A stretch of DNA of 47,716 nucleotides. Source: Planctomycetota bacterium. GTDB taxonomy: Bacteria > Planctomycetota > Phycisphaerae > Sedimentisphaerales > Anaerobacaceae. Location of the stretch: positions 1 to 47,716 of the forward strand of contig JALORE010000008.1 of assembly GCA_025459125.1 (NCBI GenBank), in the 5' to 3' direction. Position numbers and translations under genes: made by a program. Position 1 is the stretch's first letter. Every line of letters begins with the position of its first letter. Shown here piece after piece: positions 1 through 6,726 of this stretch. The notes below the pieces were generated by a model, which was given only the letters and a program-made list of their open reading frames with translations, ran no database searches and was not told where the DNA came from.

Positions 1-852
1 AGCCTCGATCCGCCGCTGTTCCGGATTAACGGCGTCCCTCAGCATGGTGGGCCGGTCGCGCCCGGCGCGGCGCTGACTCTGACGAATCCCAATGGCTCGG
101 GAACGATCTACTACAGCCTGGATGGCAGCGACCCGCGCCTCGCCGTACCCGGCGCTCCACCGGGCGCCAAGACCCTGGTCGGCGAGCCGGCGGCCAAGCA
201 GGTTCTGATCCCGGCCCGGCAGATCGGGACGGCCTGGCGAAACGTCGGTTATAACGACCCGCACTGGATCGAGGGCGCCGGCGGGGTCGGATACGAGCGA
301 AGCTCGGGCTACGAGCCGTACCTGGGCCTCGATGTCGGGGCGCAGATGTACGGCGTGAACGCCAGTTGCTACCTCCGCATCCCGTTCACCGTGGCCGCGG
401 CGGACCTGCAAAACCCGACCGGCCTGATCCTGAAGTGCCGCTACGACGATGGTTTCGTCGCCTGGCTCAACGGGGTCGAAGTGGCCCGCGACCGGTTCCT
501 CGGGGTGCCGCAGTGGAATTCCGCGGCCGCCGGCAGCCGCCCCGACGCCGAGGCGGTGCAGCTCACGGATTTCGACCTCACCGCCCACATCGGCCTGCTC
601 CGCACCGGCGACAACCTCCTCGCCATCCACGGCCTGAACGATTCCCCCACCAGTTCCGACTTCCTCATTTCCGCCGCGCTCGTCACCGCGCCGGCCACCC
701 CGCCGGCCCATCCCAATCCCGCGCACGGCCCGACCCCCTACACCGCCCCGATCCCTTTGGCCCAGCTCACACACATCAAAGCCCGCATCCTGGACAGAGG
801 CCAATGGAGCGCGTTGCACGAGGCGACCTACGAGACAGCGGCAGAGAACTAG
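1..852 (+). CDS. C-terminal part of a lamin-tail/CotH-type secreted surface protein (5' end outside window)
   Basis: The frame is open from base 1 to the TAG at 850-852, about 283 residues, with no start in the window that fits a full protein, so this is a fragment. Early residues (about 27-45) contain GTIYYSLDGSDPR, typical of the chitobiase/beta-hexosaminidase C-terminal type beta-sandwich found in planctomycetal lamin-tail and CotH-kinase surface proteins. A WRNVGYNDPHWIEGAGGVGYE stretch follows, then a beta-rich domain with DDGFVAWLNGVEVAR. The protein ends with a second KARILDRGQWSALHEA type strand. Family knowledge: such proteins are large, exported and of unclear function. The domain assignment is by motif only, and the N-terminal signal and catalytic part cannot be seen. 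Confidence 0.7.
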   Translation, partial: SLDPPLFRINGVPQHGGPVAPGAALTLTNPNGSGTIYYSLDGSDPRLAVPGAPPGAKTLVGEPAAKQVLIPARQIGTAWRNVGYNDPHWIEGAGGVGYERSSGYEPYLGLDVGAQMYGVNASCYLRIPFTVAAADLQNPTGLILKCRYDDGFVAWLNGVEVARDRFLGVPQWNSAAAGSRPDAEAVQLTDFDLTAHIGLLRTGDNLLAIHGLNDSPTSSDFLISAALVTAPATPPAHPNPAHGPTPYTAPIPLAQLTHIKARILDRGQWSALHEATYETAAEN

Positions 853-1203
853 TAACGCCAAGACTGAGAAGAGGTAGGCCAGGGGTTCCCCATGGGGACC
901 CCCAGCCGCCCCCAAGGCTGTCGAAGAGCTCGTACGCGTTGATCGCTTTGTGGGTACCAGCAGAGAGTCGGCCCGGTTCTACCTGAAGAACGGCTGGAGA
1001 AAGAAGAAGAGGAAGGCGTCGCCCGGGGCGTCTGGCTCTTGACTGCTATTTTGAGGGCTGGAGGACTTCATCCCCGACGAAATGTAGGCTATGCGGGACC
1101 AGTCCCGGCAATACAAATGAAACTCAACACCGGCATGAGCATGGTTGAGCGAAGATTGGGCGTAATTTGTGGAAACCGGTAGCTGTCCTGCATCTCAGGT
1201 CGG
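853..1203. other. Intergenic stretch, no supported gene; possible small coding remnant
   Basis: About 350 bases between convergent genes. In one plus-strand frame, 920-1042 encodes a 40-residue tail containing ESARFYLKNGWR, which resembles the C-terminal end of GNAT acetyltransferases. There is no start, ribosome site or upstream catalytic part, so at most it is a decayed fragment. No clear terminator was seen. Confidence 0.3.
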
Positions 1204-1563
1204 CTACGCCGGCAAATCGTCTTGATCGCAGAAACAGGAGGGGAGGGAGTGTCTCACCACTTCTAACCAGGCCTCTCGTTGATGGCGTTCATGATCTGGG
1301 ACATCCGCATATCCACTCTGCAGAGCGGCCCATTCCGCATACCACACAGCGGCGACAAAATTCATCTGAGATGGAGGCACATCGTCCAGCAGTCTCTTAC
1401 CCTCCATCGATAACCGAGCAGCTTGGAGAGCATTTTCTATGAGGCTGTTACGAAAGTCCGCTTCCTCAGATAGTGGATGGCACCAGTAGCGAAGCATCAA
1501 CTCAATCAGAAGCTCGCCCTCAAACGTGTGACAGAGCCTGATGGCATCCTCAGGGGCCGACAT
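1204..1563 (-). CDS. Small hypothetical protein, third gene of the methyltransferase/GIY-YIG unit
   Basis: 119 residues starting MSAPEDAIRLCHTF. The start at 1563 has an AAAGG sequence about 8 bases upstream and lies 10 bases after the stop of the GIY-YIG gene, so it is almost certainly co-transcribed with it. The protein is acidic, predicted helical and soluble, with a run of aromatic residues (FVAAVWYAEWAAL near residues 69-81) and no signal peptide or membrane segment. I do not recognise the family. By position it could be a specificity, immunity or control partner of the adjacent methyltransferase and nuclease, but nothing in its sequence shows that; no helix-turn-helix is evident. Confidence 0.7.
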   Translation of the reverse strand: MSAPEDAIRLCHTFEGELLIELMLRYWCHPLSEEADFRNSLIENALQAARLSMEGKRLLDDVPPSQMNFVAAVWYAEWAALQSGYADVPDHERHQREAWLEVVRHSLPSCFCDQDDLPA

Positions 1564-1573
1564 AAGTGACCTT

Positions 1574-2332
1574 TCACCGTTTGATATTGAAGACAGGCTG
1601 TCTGGAGCGGATCAATTCAAGCTCAAGAGCCTTTCGGACATGGACTTTAGTCTGAGCTTCAAGAACCTGGATTTCAAGATGCAGGCTCTCGGTCCCAAAC
1701 TCCCAAATCCAACGGGCCAAGCCTTGGTTGTCCGAATGTTGAAGGTGCTTCTTCAATCGTTTTCGCAGGTTCTCCGCCTCGCCCACATATAGAAGCTGTT
1801 GTGCAGCAAAGAACAGATACAAACCCTGGGAAAGCGGAAGCTCATCCGGGACAATATCCCTCACCGAGATGTTGATCACTCTCACCGGCGGAGCAACTCT
1901 TCCCAGGATCTCCGGCTCAAGGTGTTTTGACTTGCGCAAGTTCAATGCTGCCCAACGATACTGAAGCGGGCTGTATCCGGGCGCAATGCGCTGAGCTACG
2001 AGGTCAAATTCAGCGGCCTCATCAGGATCGCAGATGATCGCATCAAGGCTGACCCTGTCGCGGCGCTCAAGAAAACGCGCCGCAATTTCAGCGGCAAACC
2101 GGTAGTCATCCTCCTCGGGAAAATGCGTGCGCCTCGAACGCGCTCGACCGGCAAGTCCTCCCGTCTTCCGGAGGTTCAGCAGCGCCCGGTTTAGATCACC
2201 GGCAGAATCCTGTAAGCCCCGTTGGCGGCACTCGACAACGAAACGAGAGTTCAATTCCGGATCAGCAACGACGCGGTCCGCTGAGTAACCTCCAGAAACC
2301 GCGTCAAAGGCATCTGCAATCGTGCTCGTCAT
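1574..2332 (-). CDS. GIY-YIG nuclease-domain protein with duplicated N-terminal helical module
   Basis: 252 residues. The C-terminal part (about 165-252) is a GIY-YIG endonuclease domain: QGLYLF is the GIY strand (G170, Y172), LLYVGEAENLRKRL holds the YIG strand and the catalytic-type arginine (R190/R192), and LELELIRSRQPVFN supplies the glutamate (E237/E239) and closing asparagine (N249) seen in active members. Residues about 10-140 form a helical module made of two internal repeats, each with D-x-(V/I)-(V/I)-x-DP...F and ending in a LRK motif. The same module occurs in the methyltransferase encoded just upstream, whose stop overlaps this start (ATGA, 2329-2332). Inferred role: the DNA-cleaving component of a restriction-modification-like system. 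A repair or homing-type nuclease is the alternative. Confidence 0.85.
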   Translation of the reverse strand: MTSTIADAFDAVSGGYSADRVVADPELNSRFVVECRQRGLQDSAGDLNRALLNLRKTGGLAGRARSRRTHFPEEDDYRFAAEIAARFLERRDRVSLDAIICDPDEAAEFDLVAQRIAPGYSPLQYRWAALNLRKSKHLEPEILGRVAPPVRVINISVRDIVPDELPLSQGLYLFFAAQQLLYVGEAENLRKRLKKHLQHSDNQGLARWIWEFGTESLHLEIQVLEAQTKVHVRKALELELIRSRQPVFNIKR

Positions 2333-4155
2333 GAGACCGACCGAAGCTCAAAGCAATTCAGACGCGGCTCGAATTGCCTGACCAGGCAACTCTGCCAGGC
2401 AAGCTTGCCCGCCGTTGACCAATCCATCGCCAGCGTTTTGACAAACACGGAATTTGGGAATGGTTCGTTGCGCCACCATGCCTTAGTCCGGCGGCAAGTG
2501 AACCGACGTCGAAGGTTCAGCGTCTCGCCTGCGTAGAGATTTCGAGTCCGATTCTCGTCTTCGCTGAGCACAAACAGGCCGGGTTTCTCGGGCAAGTTCT
2601 TCGCGCCCAGCTCGTCAATCGGCAACATCTTGCCAAAAAACCGATCCGGCGGCTTCAGGATCGTTGCCCGACTCCTCGCATATCTTGCCTCTTTACGGAG
2701 TTTGAGCGCGCCCCAGCGATAGTCGAGGGGTCGGTGTCCCGGCGCAAAGCGGCCGGCTATCTCATCGAATTGGGCTGCTAGCTCCGGATCACAGAGGATC
2801 TCGTCGAGGCTCCGGGCGGAATGGTCATCCAGCATCATCTGCCATGCTATCTCACTGGCAAACAGGAACTCGTCGCATTCATCCCACGGGATGCTGGTGC
2901 GACGAAGTGTCTCAATGTGCGATAGTCTGCCAGCCTTGCGAAGTCGAAACAGCAGCATGTTCCAAGTGCGCGCATCGCCAGCCAAGCCGAGACCCGTGCA
3001 GGCCATGACGAACTCATTATTGAGGTCCGGGTCGGCGACAACACGATCCATCGAGAACCCATTGTGTGTGCGCTCGAAGGCCTCGATGATCCCGCGCTCC
3101 GTCATCTCAGATTGGGTCTTGGCGTGTTGCTTCTCTCGTAGAAGAAGATCGTCCGGCAGGAACATGGCCAGTTTGCGTTGTCTCGACCGAGCCTTCTTGG
3201 CATTATCCGCAGTGCGAGGAGCGCTCTTCAGGGGCTCTGGAGAGCCATCGAGCCGATCACCAACACGTACGGCATTCAGCCTTTCGCGGCCGTAGCGTAC
3301 GTATTGTTCGGATAGGTCGAAGCCAATGAACCGGCGTCCCAACTTCTTTGCGACGGCTAGCGTCGTGGCACTGCCCGAGAATGGGTCGAGCACGATGTCT
3401 CCCGGATTCGAGCAGGTGCGAATAATGCGGCCCAGCAACTGCTCCGGCATTTGACATCCATGGAACCCGGCTCGCTCGCGGAACGTTCCCGCCACCCGAG
3501 GAAAGTACCAAGTATCCTCGGCTGGACTGAAGCACTGGCCTATGTCCTGCGGTCGCAACGTGAAAGTCCGATCCGTGTCAGCCGGCGGAAGTGGCGGAGC
3601 CCAAGAATCCTCGGCGTCACTAACGAATTCTCCGACAGCACCAGCAGGACGAATGATCCAAGTATCGTCAGGGAGCCGGCCCTTCGGATTCGCTCGACTG
3701 TCATCGTAGACGAGTTCTCTCGCTGATGGGATGCGATTGTCGAGGTCCTCGTCGCGAAACGTGAAGTCCTTTGCGTCCTTCACAAAATAGAGTAGGTGAG
3801 TATGGGACCGCGTGAATTTCCTGGCGCAATTGACACCAAACGTGTAGTACCAAATTACCCAACTGCGACAGTGAAATCCGACTGTCTGGCTCGCTATTTT
3901 GAGCTCGGCAGCATAATCGTCACCGATGGCCAGCCAAAACGTTCCATTCCGCTTCAAAACGCGGTGGGCGGACGCCAACCATTTGGCTGACCAGTCGATG
4001 TACTGCTGGCGATCAACAGAGTCGTCGTACACATCATAGGTATAGCCGATGTTGAAGGGTGGGTCTGCGAAAACGAGATCAACGCTTCCCGGTGGAAGCT
4101 GACTCATTGCCTCAACGCAATCACCACACCGTATCGTGTTGAGGATCTCATTCAT
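2329..4155 (-). CDS. N6-adenine-type DNA methyltransferase fused to helical module and degenerate GIY-YIG domain
   Basis: 608 residues from the ATG at 4155, chosen because GGAG lies 9 bases upstream; ATGs at 4170 and 4245 are alternatives. Residues about 1-300 are an S-adenosylmethionine-dependent methyltransferase with permuted beta-class order: motif IV DPPFNIGY (31-38) first, motif I VLDPFSGSATT (about 255-265) later. DPPF favours adenine-N6 methylation. A basic linker follows, then residues about 355-500 repeat the helical module of the downstream GIY-YIG protein. Residues 523-602 resemble GIY-YIG (PGLFVLS, NLYAGETLNLRRRF, ending in PRLN), but the GIY tyrosine is Phe and the glutamate positions are Cys/Gln, so nuclease activity is probably lost. 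Translation of the next gene is coupled by an ATGA overlap. I know of no named family with this architecture. Confidence 0.88.
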   Translation of the reverse strand: MNEILNTIRCGDCVEAMSQLPPGSVDLVFADPPFNIGYTYDVYDDSVDRQQYIDWSAKWLASAHRVLKRNGTFWLAIGDDYAAELKIASQTVGFHCRSWVIWYYTFGVNCARKFTRSHTHLLYFVKDAKDFTFRDEDLDNRIPSARELVYDDSRANPKGRLPDDTWIIRPAGAVGEFVSDAEDSWAPPLPPADTDRTFTLRPQDIGQCFSPAEDTWYFPRVAGTFRERAGFHGCQMPEQLLGRIIRTCSNPGDIVLDPFSGSATTLAVAKKLGRRFIGFDLSEQYVRYGRERLNAVRVGDRLDGSPEPLKSAPRTADNAKKARSRQRKLAMFLPDDLLLREKQHAKTQSEMTERGIIEAFERTHNGFSMDRVVADPDLNNEFVMACTGLGLAGDARTWNMLLFRLRKAGRLSHIETLRRTSIPWDECDEFLFASEIAWQMMLDDHSARSLDEILCDPELAAQFDEIAGRFAPGHRPLDYRWGALKLRKEARYARSRATILKPPDRFFGKMLPIDELGAKNLPEKPGLFVLSEDENRTRNLYAGETLNLRRRFTCRRTKAWWRNEPFPNSVFVKTLAMDWSTAGKLAWQSCLVRQFEPRLNCFELRSVS

Positions 4156-4310
4156 GGTTGCGAACTCCATTCCGAAAATGTTGCCCTCCGAACCGTACGG
4201 AAGACAACCTGCGGGCGTTCTGACAACTCCCGCGTTACCTGACACTGCGGCCTAACCACGCCCGTTGATACGAACGGGGACTTGTATCTTCGTCTATTGC
4301 CCTGTGCATG

Positions 4311-4339
4311 ATTCTATGTAGAGTACGGCTCTAAATCAA
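4311..4339 (-). promoter_or_regulatory. Sigma-70-type promoter of the methyltransferase unit, with dyad in the spacer
   Basis: Read on the minus strand, TTGATT (4334-4339) and TAGAAT (4311-4316) are separated by exactly 17 bases. The 17-base spacer is almost filled by an inverted repeat, TAGAG-N5-CTCTA (4319-4333), a plausible operator. Transcription would start near 4303, leaving a leader of about 150 bases that contains a small hairpin (CCCGTT...GAACGGG around 4261-4278). Confidence 0.55.
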
Positions 4340-4410
4340 GGGGGCAGGCGGAGTCGCGTCTTCATTATCCATTATTGGGGCCAGACGAATCTGGGGACAG
4401 CATACCGGAA

Positions 4411-4735
4411 GAGGCGGTTCAGGGGGGCGGGACTGGTGTGGGGTTCTCCCGGTCCAGAGCCGTCGCTCTGTACGCCTGGTGTAGTTCGCGGGGTTGGGAA
4501 GATCACACGTGCCCGGAACCAGAAGAGACCGGGCACAAGCGGCGGGGAGGAGTTCAGAAGGTGGAGCTTGACCATCAGACTCCTTCCGAAGGAATCCGCT
4601 GGTGCCCGGTCTCTTGGTGGTTCCGGGCACGGTGTTCCTGGTTCTTTCGGACCTCCGGGCGGTACCCCAACGTCCGCCGCCCACGGCCCCCCGGGAGCCC
4701 AAACCACCGCCTGCCCCACGCCCCTGAACCGCCTC
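4411..4735. repeat. Large structured repeat, copy 1 (325 bp)
   Basis: Bounded by a perfect 15-bp inverted repeat (GAGGCGGTTCAGGGG at 4411-4425, its complement at 4721-4735). Inside are two hairpins with the same GTGCCCGG...CCGGGCAC stem, at 4509-4536 and 4602-4630, so the whole element is an imperfect palindrome. It shares termini, hairpins and flanking sequence (ACCAGGAACACCGTGCCCGG on the minus strand) with the elements at 5575-5932 and 29054-29418. It contains no coherent protein; open frames across it are by-products of its GC-rich symmetry. It lies about 70 bp upstream of the nucleotidyltransferase gene. Confidence 0.8.
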
Positions 4736-4804
4736 CTCTCTTCGGGAGGCAGGCAGGGTCTTCTCTGTATTGCCGAGGATACTCGGGACCAGTATGATCA
4801 CGGT

Positions 4805-5125
4805 ATGGTTGCCTTCCATGAGATTGAAGACATTGCCCGGAAGATCGGAGAACACACCAGGGCCAAGTCGGTGATTCTGTTCGGCTCACACGCCCGCAAT
4901 CAGGCCGGGGCGGACAGCGACGTTGACCTGCTGGTCGTGGCCGACAGCGATCTGCCGAGGTACAAACGCAGCCGGCAACTGCACCTGATGTTCAAGCCGT
5001 ATCCGTTTGCCATGGACATTCTTGTGTATACTCCCGGCGAGGTGGAGAAAGAGCGCGAATGGGAGTCGTCTTTTATCTCCCGAGTGTTGCGGGAAGGCAA
5101 AAGACTGTATGGACAGGCGGTCTGA
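4805..5125 (+). CDS. Minimal nucleotidyltransferase (MNT domain) of an MNT/HEPN pair
   Basis: 106 residues starting MVAFHEIEDIA. Residues about 21-42 hold the polymerase-beta-type motif VILFGSHARNQAGADSDVDLLVV, that is GS-x-AR-x(5)-SD-x-D, with both metal-binding aspartates present; a third acidic position is in MDILVY. Length and composition match MNT proteins (MntA-type), which act as antitoxins by adding AMP to the tyrosine of a partner HEPN RNase. The partner gene normally lies next door; here only a HEPN C-terminal remnant remains, in the same frame immediately after the stop. The start is placed after the upstream structured repeat; no strong ribosome site is visible. The antitoxin role is inferred from family knowledge. 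Confidence 0.82.
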   Translation: MVAFHEIEDIARKIGEHTRAKSVILFGSHARNQAGADSDVDLLVVADSDLPRYKRSRQLHLMFKPYPFAMDILVYTPGEVEKEREWESSFISRVLREGKRLYGQAV

Positions 5126-5368
5126 GCACGCCAGGCAATCTACCCGATCACGCACAATCTGCTGGTCCTCTTGGAGAAAGTCCTCGATTTCGACCCGGTG
5201 GCAGAGTCTCTGCGCGAAACGCCGGCCCTGCTGAATCCCTACTCCGTGGAAGTTCGTTATCCAGGCGATGCCTGGATGCCCACGCCCGACGATGCGCGCG
5301 AAGCCCGGCAGACCGCACAGGAGGTCTTCGAATGGGCCAGGGCGAGACTTGGAGGCTTGTTTGACTGA
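5126..5368 (+). pseudogene. HEPN-domain remnant (5'-truncated toxin partner of the MNT gene)
   Basis: Directly after the MNT stop codon and in the same frame, 80 codons read without interruption to TGA at 5366-5368. The product contains YPITHNLLVLLEKV, the HEPN-family THDL helix, and VEVRYPGDAW...ARQTAQEVFEWAR, its conserved RYP turn and last helix. The first half of a HEPN domain is missing and no ATG exists; the only possible start is a TTG at 5171. The most likely explanation is a deletion that removed the junction between the two genes and the HEPN N-terminus. An alternative is a short protein made by readthrough or reinitiation. Confidence 0.65.
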
Positions 5369-5574
5369 TAGCGATAGTTGGGCGGCCAAGAGAGTCGCGC
5401 GGACCATGATGGACAAGGGGAATAACGGGGACAGCCGTCTACCGTCGCTCTCCTTTGTCTCATTTATCGCCCGCCGTTCAGGCTTCTGCCGCGACTGCGT
5501 TCAGTTCCACCTCATCAAGCCAGTCCGCCGTACCAGATAGGAGCACGAGGGCGTGGAAATCACGGAGAAAAAAA

Positions 5575-5932
5575 GAGGCGGTTCAAGGGGCGGGGGGTAG
5601 CGCGCGTTCGCCGTCCCGCGCGTGGTGGGCCACGAACGTGGCGGTGCGGCCTGGGGGTTTCAGGAACCCAGAACTCCGTGCCTGGAAGGACAAGAGACCA
5701 GGCACAAGCGGACGAAGGCGGGCTCAGGAAGGCGAAGCCGATAAAACCAGTCCCGTACGGCGGCGGTAGCCGAGAAGACCCATTTCCGCAGGAATCCGCC
5801 GATGGGCCGCTCTTCCAGGGATTTCGGCCCATGGTGATCCGGTCATTCAGGCCACGACGTCAGGTGCGGGTACGACGAAGGGCGGCGGTCAGGGAACGCA
5901 GGCCCAGGCTGGTCTATTCCCTGAACCGCCTC
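5575..5932. repeat. Large structured repeat, copy 2 (358 bp)
   Basis: Same family as 4411-4735. It starts GAGGCGGTTCAAGGGG and ends CCCTGAACCGCCTC. Hairpin 1 (5678-5705) has stem GTGCCTGG...CCAGGCAC: relative to the other copies one pair changes from C:G to T:A on both sides. Hairpin 2 (5802-5832) has stem ATGGGCCG...CGGCCCAT, matching hairpin 2 of the third copy. The stretch TCCGCAGGAA just before hairpin 2 is also shared with copy 3. No protein is encoded. Confidence 0.78.
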
Positions 5933-6011
5933 CTTCCGGGTTTCCGGGGCAGTTCCGGGGGCATCCTACTTATCTCGACCCCGAATTGAGTATGGCGTCC
6001 TCAGAATCTCT

Positions 6012-6043
6012 GTAGGAACCGCATGGGCTGAAGCCCATCCTAC
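6012..6043. repeat. Short palindromic element, ATGGGCTGAAGCCCAT core
   Basis: The core ATGGGCTGAAGCCCAT is a perfect hairpin flanked by imperfect GTAGGA/TCCTAC arms. The same core and arms recur twice in the hairpin at 9365-9419. It could act as a factor-independent stop or be a REP-type unit; there is no T-tract. Confidence 0.6.
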
Positions 6044-6047
6044 AAGC

Positions 6048-6122
6048 TCTTCTCTTTTCTTCTTGCCGGTTCTGTCATGCGGTTGCGGCGGGCCAGGTAT
6101 GCGAAAACCGGATGAGCCCGAA
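6048..6122 (-). repeat. Conserved block shared with 28981-29057
   Basis: Read on the minus strand it contains GGGCTCATCCGG, a TGGCCCGC...GCAAC segment and GCATGACAGAACCGG followed by AAGAAGAAAAGAGAAGAG. The same string, with a few substitutions, directly precedes structured-repeat copy 3 at 29054. It therefore seems to be a companion segment of that element family; here it lies downstream of copy 2 in reverse orientation. Confidence 0.65.
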
Positions 6123-6201
6123 TCTGGCTGTACACCCCGATTCCCAGCAGGGCTGGTAAGGTTGAGTATCCTGGGCATCTGACCTGGGCCACAACGGTCA
6201 A

Positions 6202-6405
6202 GACCGCCAAGTTCTTTGGTCAGCGACCCGCTCCAAGGCTATGACCGAGTGTGCCCAGCTCGGGTGGCATCGCCAAGGGCTCTGCCTTGGGCGATGGTTC
6301 CCAGCGCAGGCGCGCGACCATCACCAAGGCCGGAGGCCGGCCTTGGCGATGCCACCCGACAGAGGCTGTAGCCTTGGAGCGGGTCGTTGTTTTTGTTTGG
6401 CGGTC
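6202..6405. repeat. Nested inverted repeat enclosing REP copy A
   Basis: The left arm (6202-6240) and right arm (6370-6405) are complementary over most of their length, with a perfect core of CGACCCGCTCCAAGGCT against its complement and a GACCGCC/GGCGGTC end. The arms enclose the palindrome at 6262-6357, giving a large cruciform-capable structure. Confidence 0.6.
6262..6357. repeat. BIME/REP-like palindrome, copy A
   Basis: 96 bp from GGGTGGCATCGCCAAGG to CCTTGGCGATGCCACCC. The outer stem pairs perfectly but differs in sequence from copies D-F (GGCAGCGGCAAG type) at several positions on both arms. Each half can also form its own hairpin (GCCAAGG...CCTTGGGC), as in paired inverted REP units. 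Confidence 0.8.
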
Positions 6406-6479
6406 TCGGCGGTCTTCGGGAAATTGAGCCCAAAACGGGGGTGCGATCCGCCCATACCGTGGCGATCGATGCGTTCTTC

Positions 6480-6537
6480 GGAGGGCGGGCGTCCCCCTCG
6501 CCTATTAAGACGTCGTGCGGGGACGCACGACCCACGA
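6480..6537. repeat. Double-hairpin repeat, intergenic copy
   Basis: Reads GGAGGGCGGGCGTCCCC...CTCGCC then GACGTCGTGCGGGGACGC and ACGACCCACGA. It is nearly identical to 26115-26170, which lies inside a coding sequence. It has two adjacent hairpins, GCGAGCG-type and CGTCGTGCGGGGACGCACGA-type. Confidence 0.7.
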
Positions 6538-6726
6538 GGAGGACGTGAATCCACCACGGCCTGCCGGCCGCTCTCCCTTTTCGGAATCCACGGCCACTGC
6601 ACGGCCTGGGATTTTGATTTACTAATCACAAGCAGCGATCTATGATTCGAGTCTCGCACGGCCGCGAGCTGAGGAACCAGAAATCATAGATCATAAGTCA
6701 TAAACCATAAATGCCAGGGGTTTCCC

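Larger units (their letters stand above)
5933..6726. other. Gene-free, repeat-dense interval upstream of ettA
   Basis: About 790 bases without a supported gene. It holds a hairpin at 6012-6043, a block shared with 28981-29057, a nested inverted repeat around REP copy A and a shared palindrome at 6480-6537, each listed separately. The last 100 bases (about 6630-6726) are AT-richer and may carry the ettA promoter, but no good -35/-10 pair was identified. Confidence 0.6.

Noticed and set aside
4331..4889. Several overlapping open frames on both strands before the nucleotidyltransferase
   Set aside because: They run across the structured palindrome and have no family features; the nucleotidyltransferase starts at 4805.
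6600..6665. tRNA-like TTCGAGTCTCGC string upstream of ettA
   Set aside because: It resembles a T-arm, but the required 5-bp stem, acceptor stem and a sensible anticodon arm cannot be formed.
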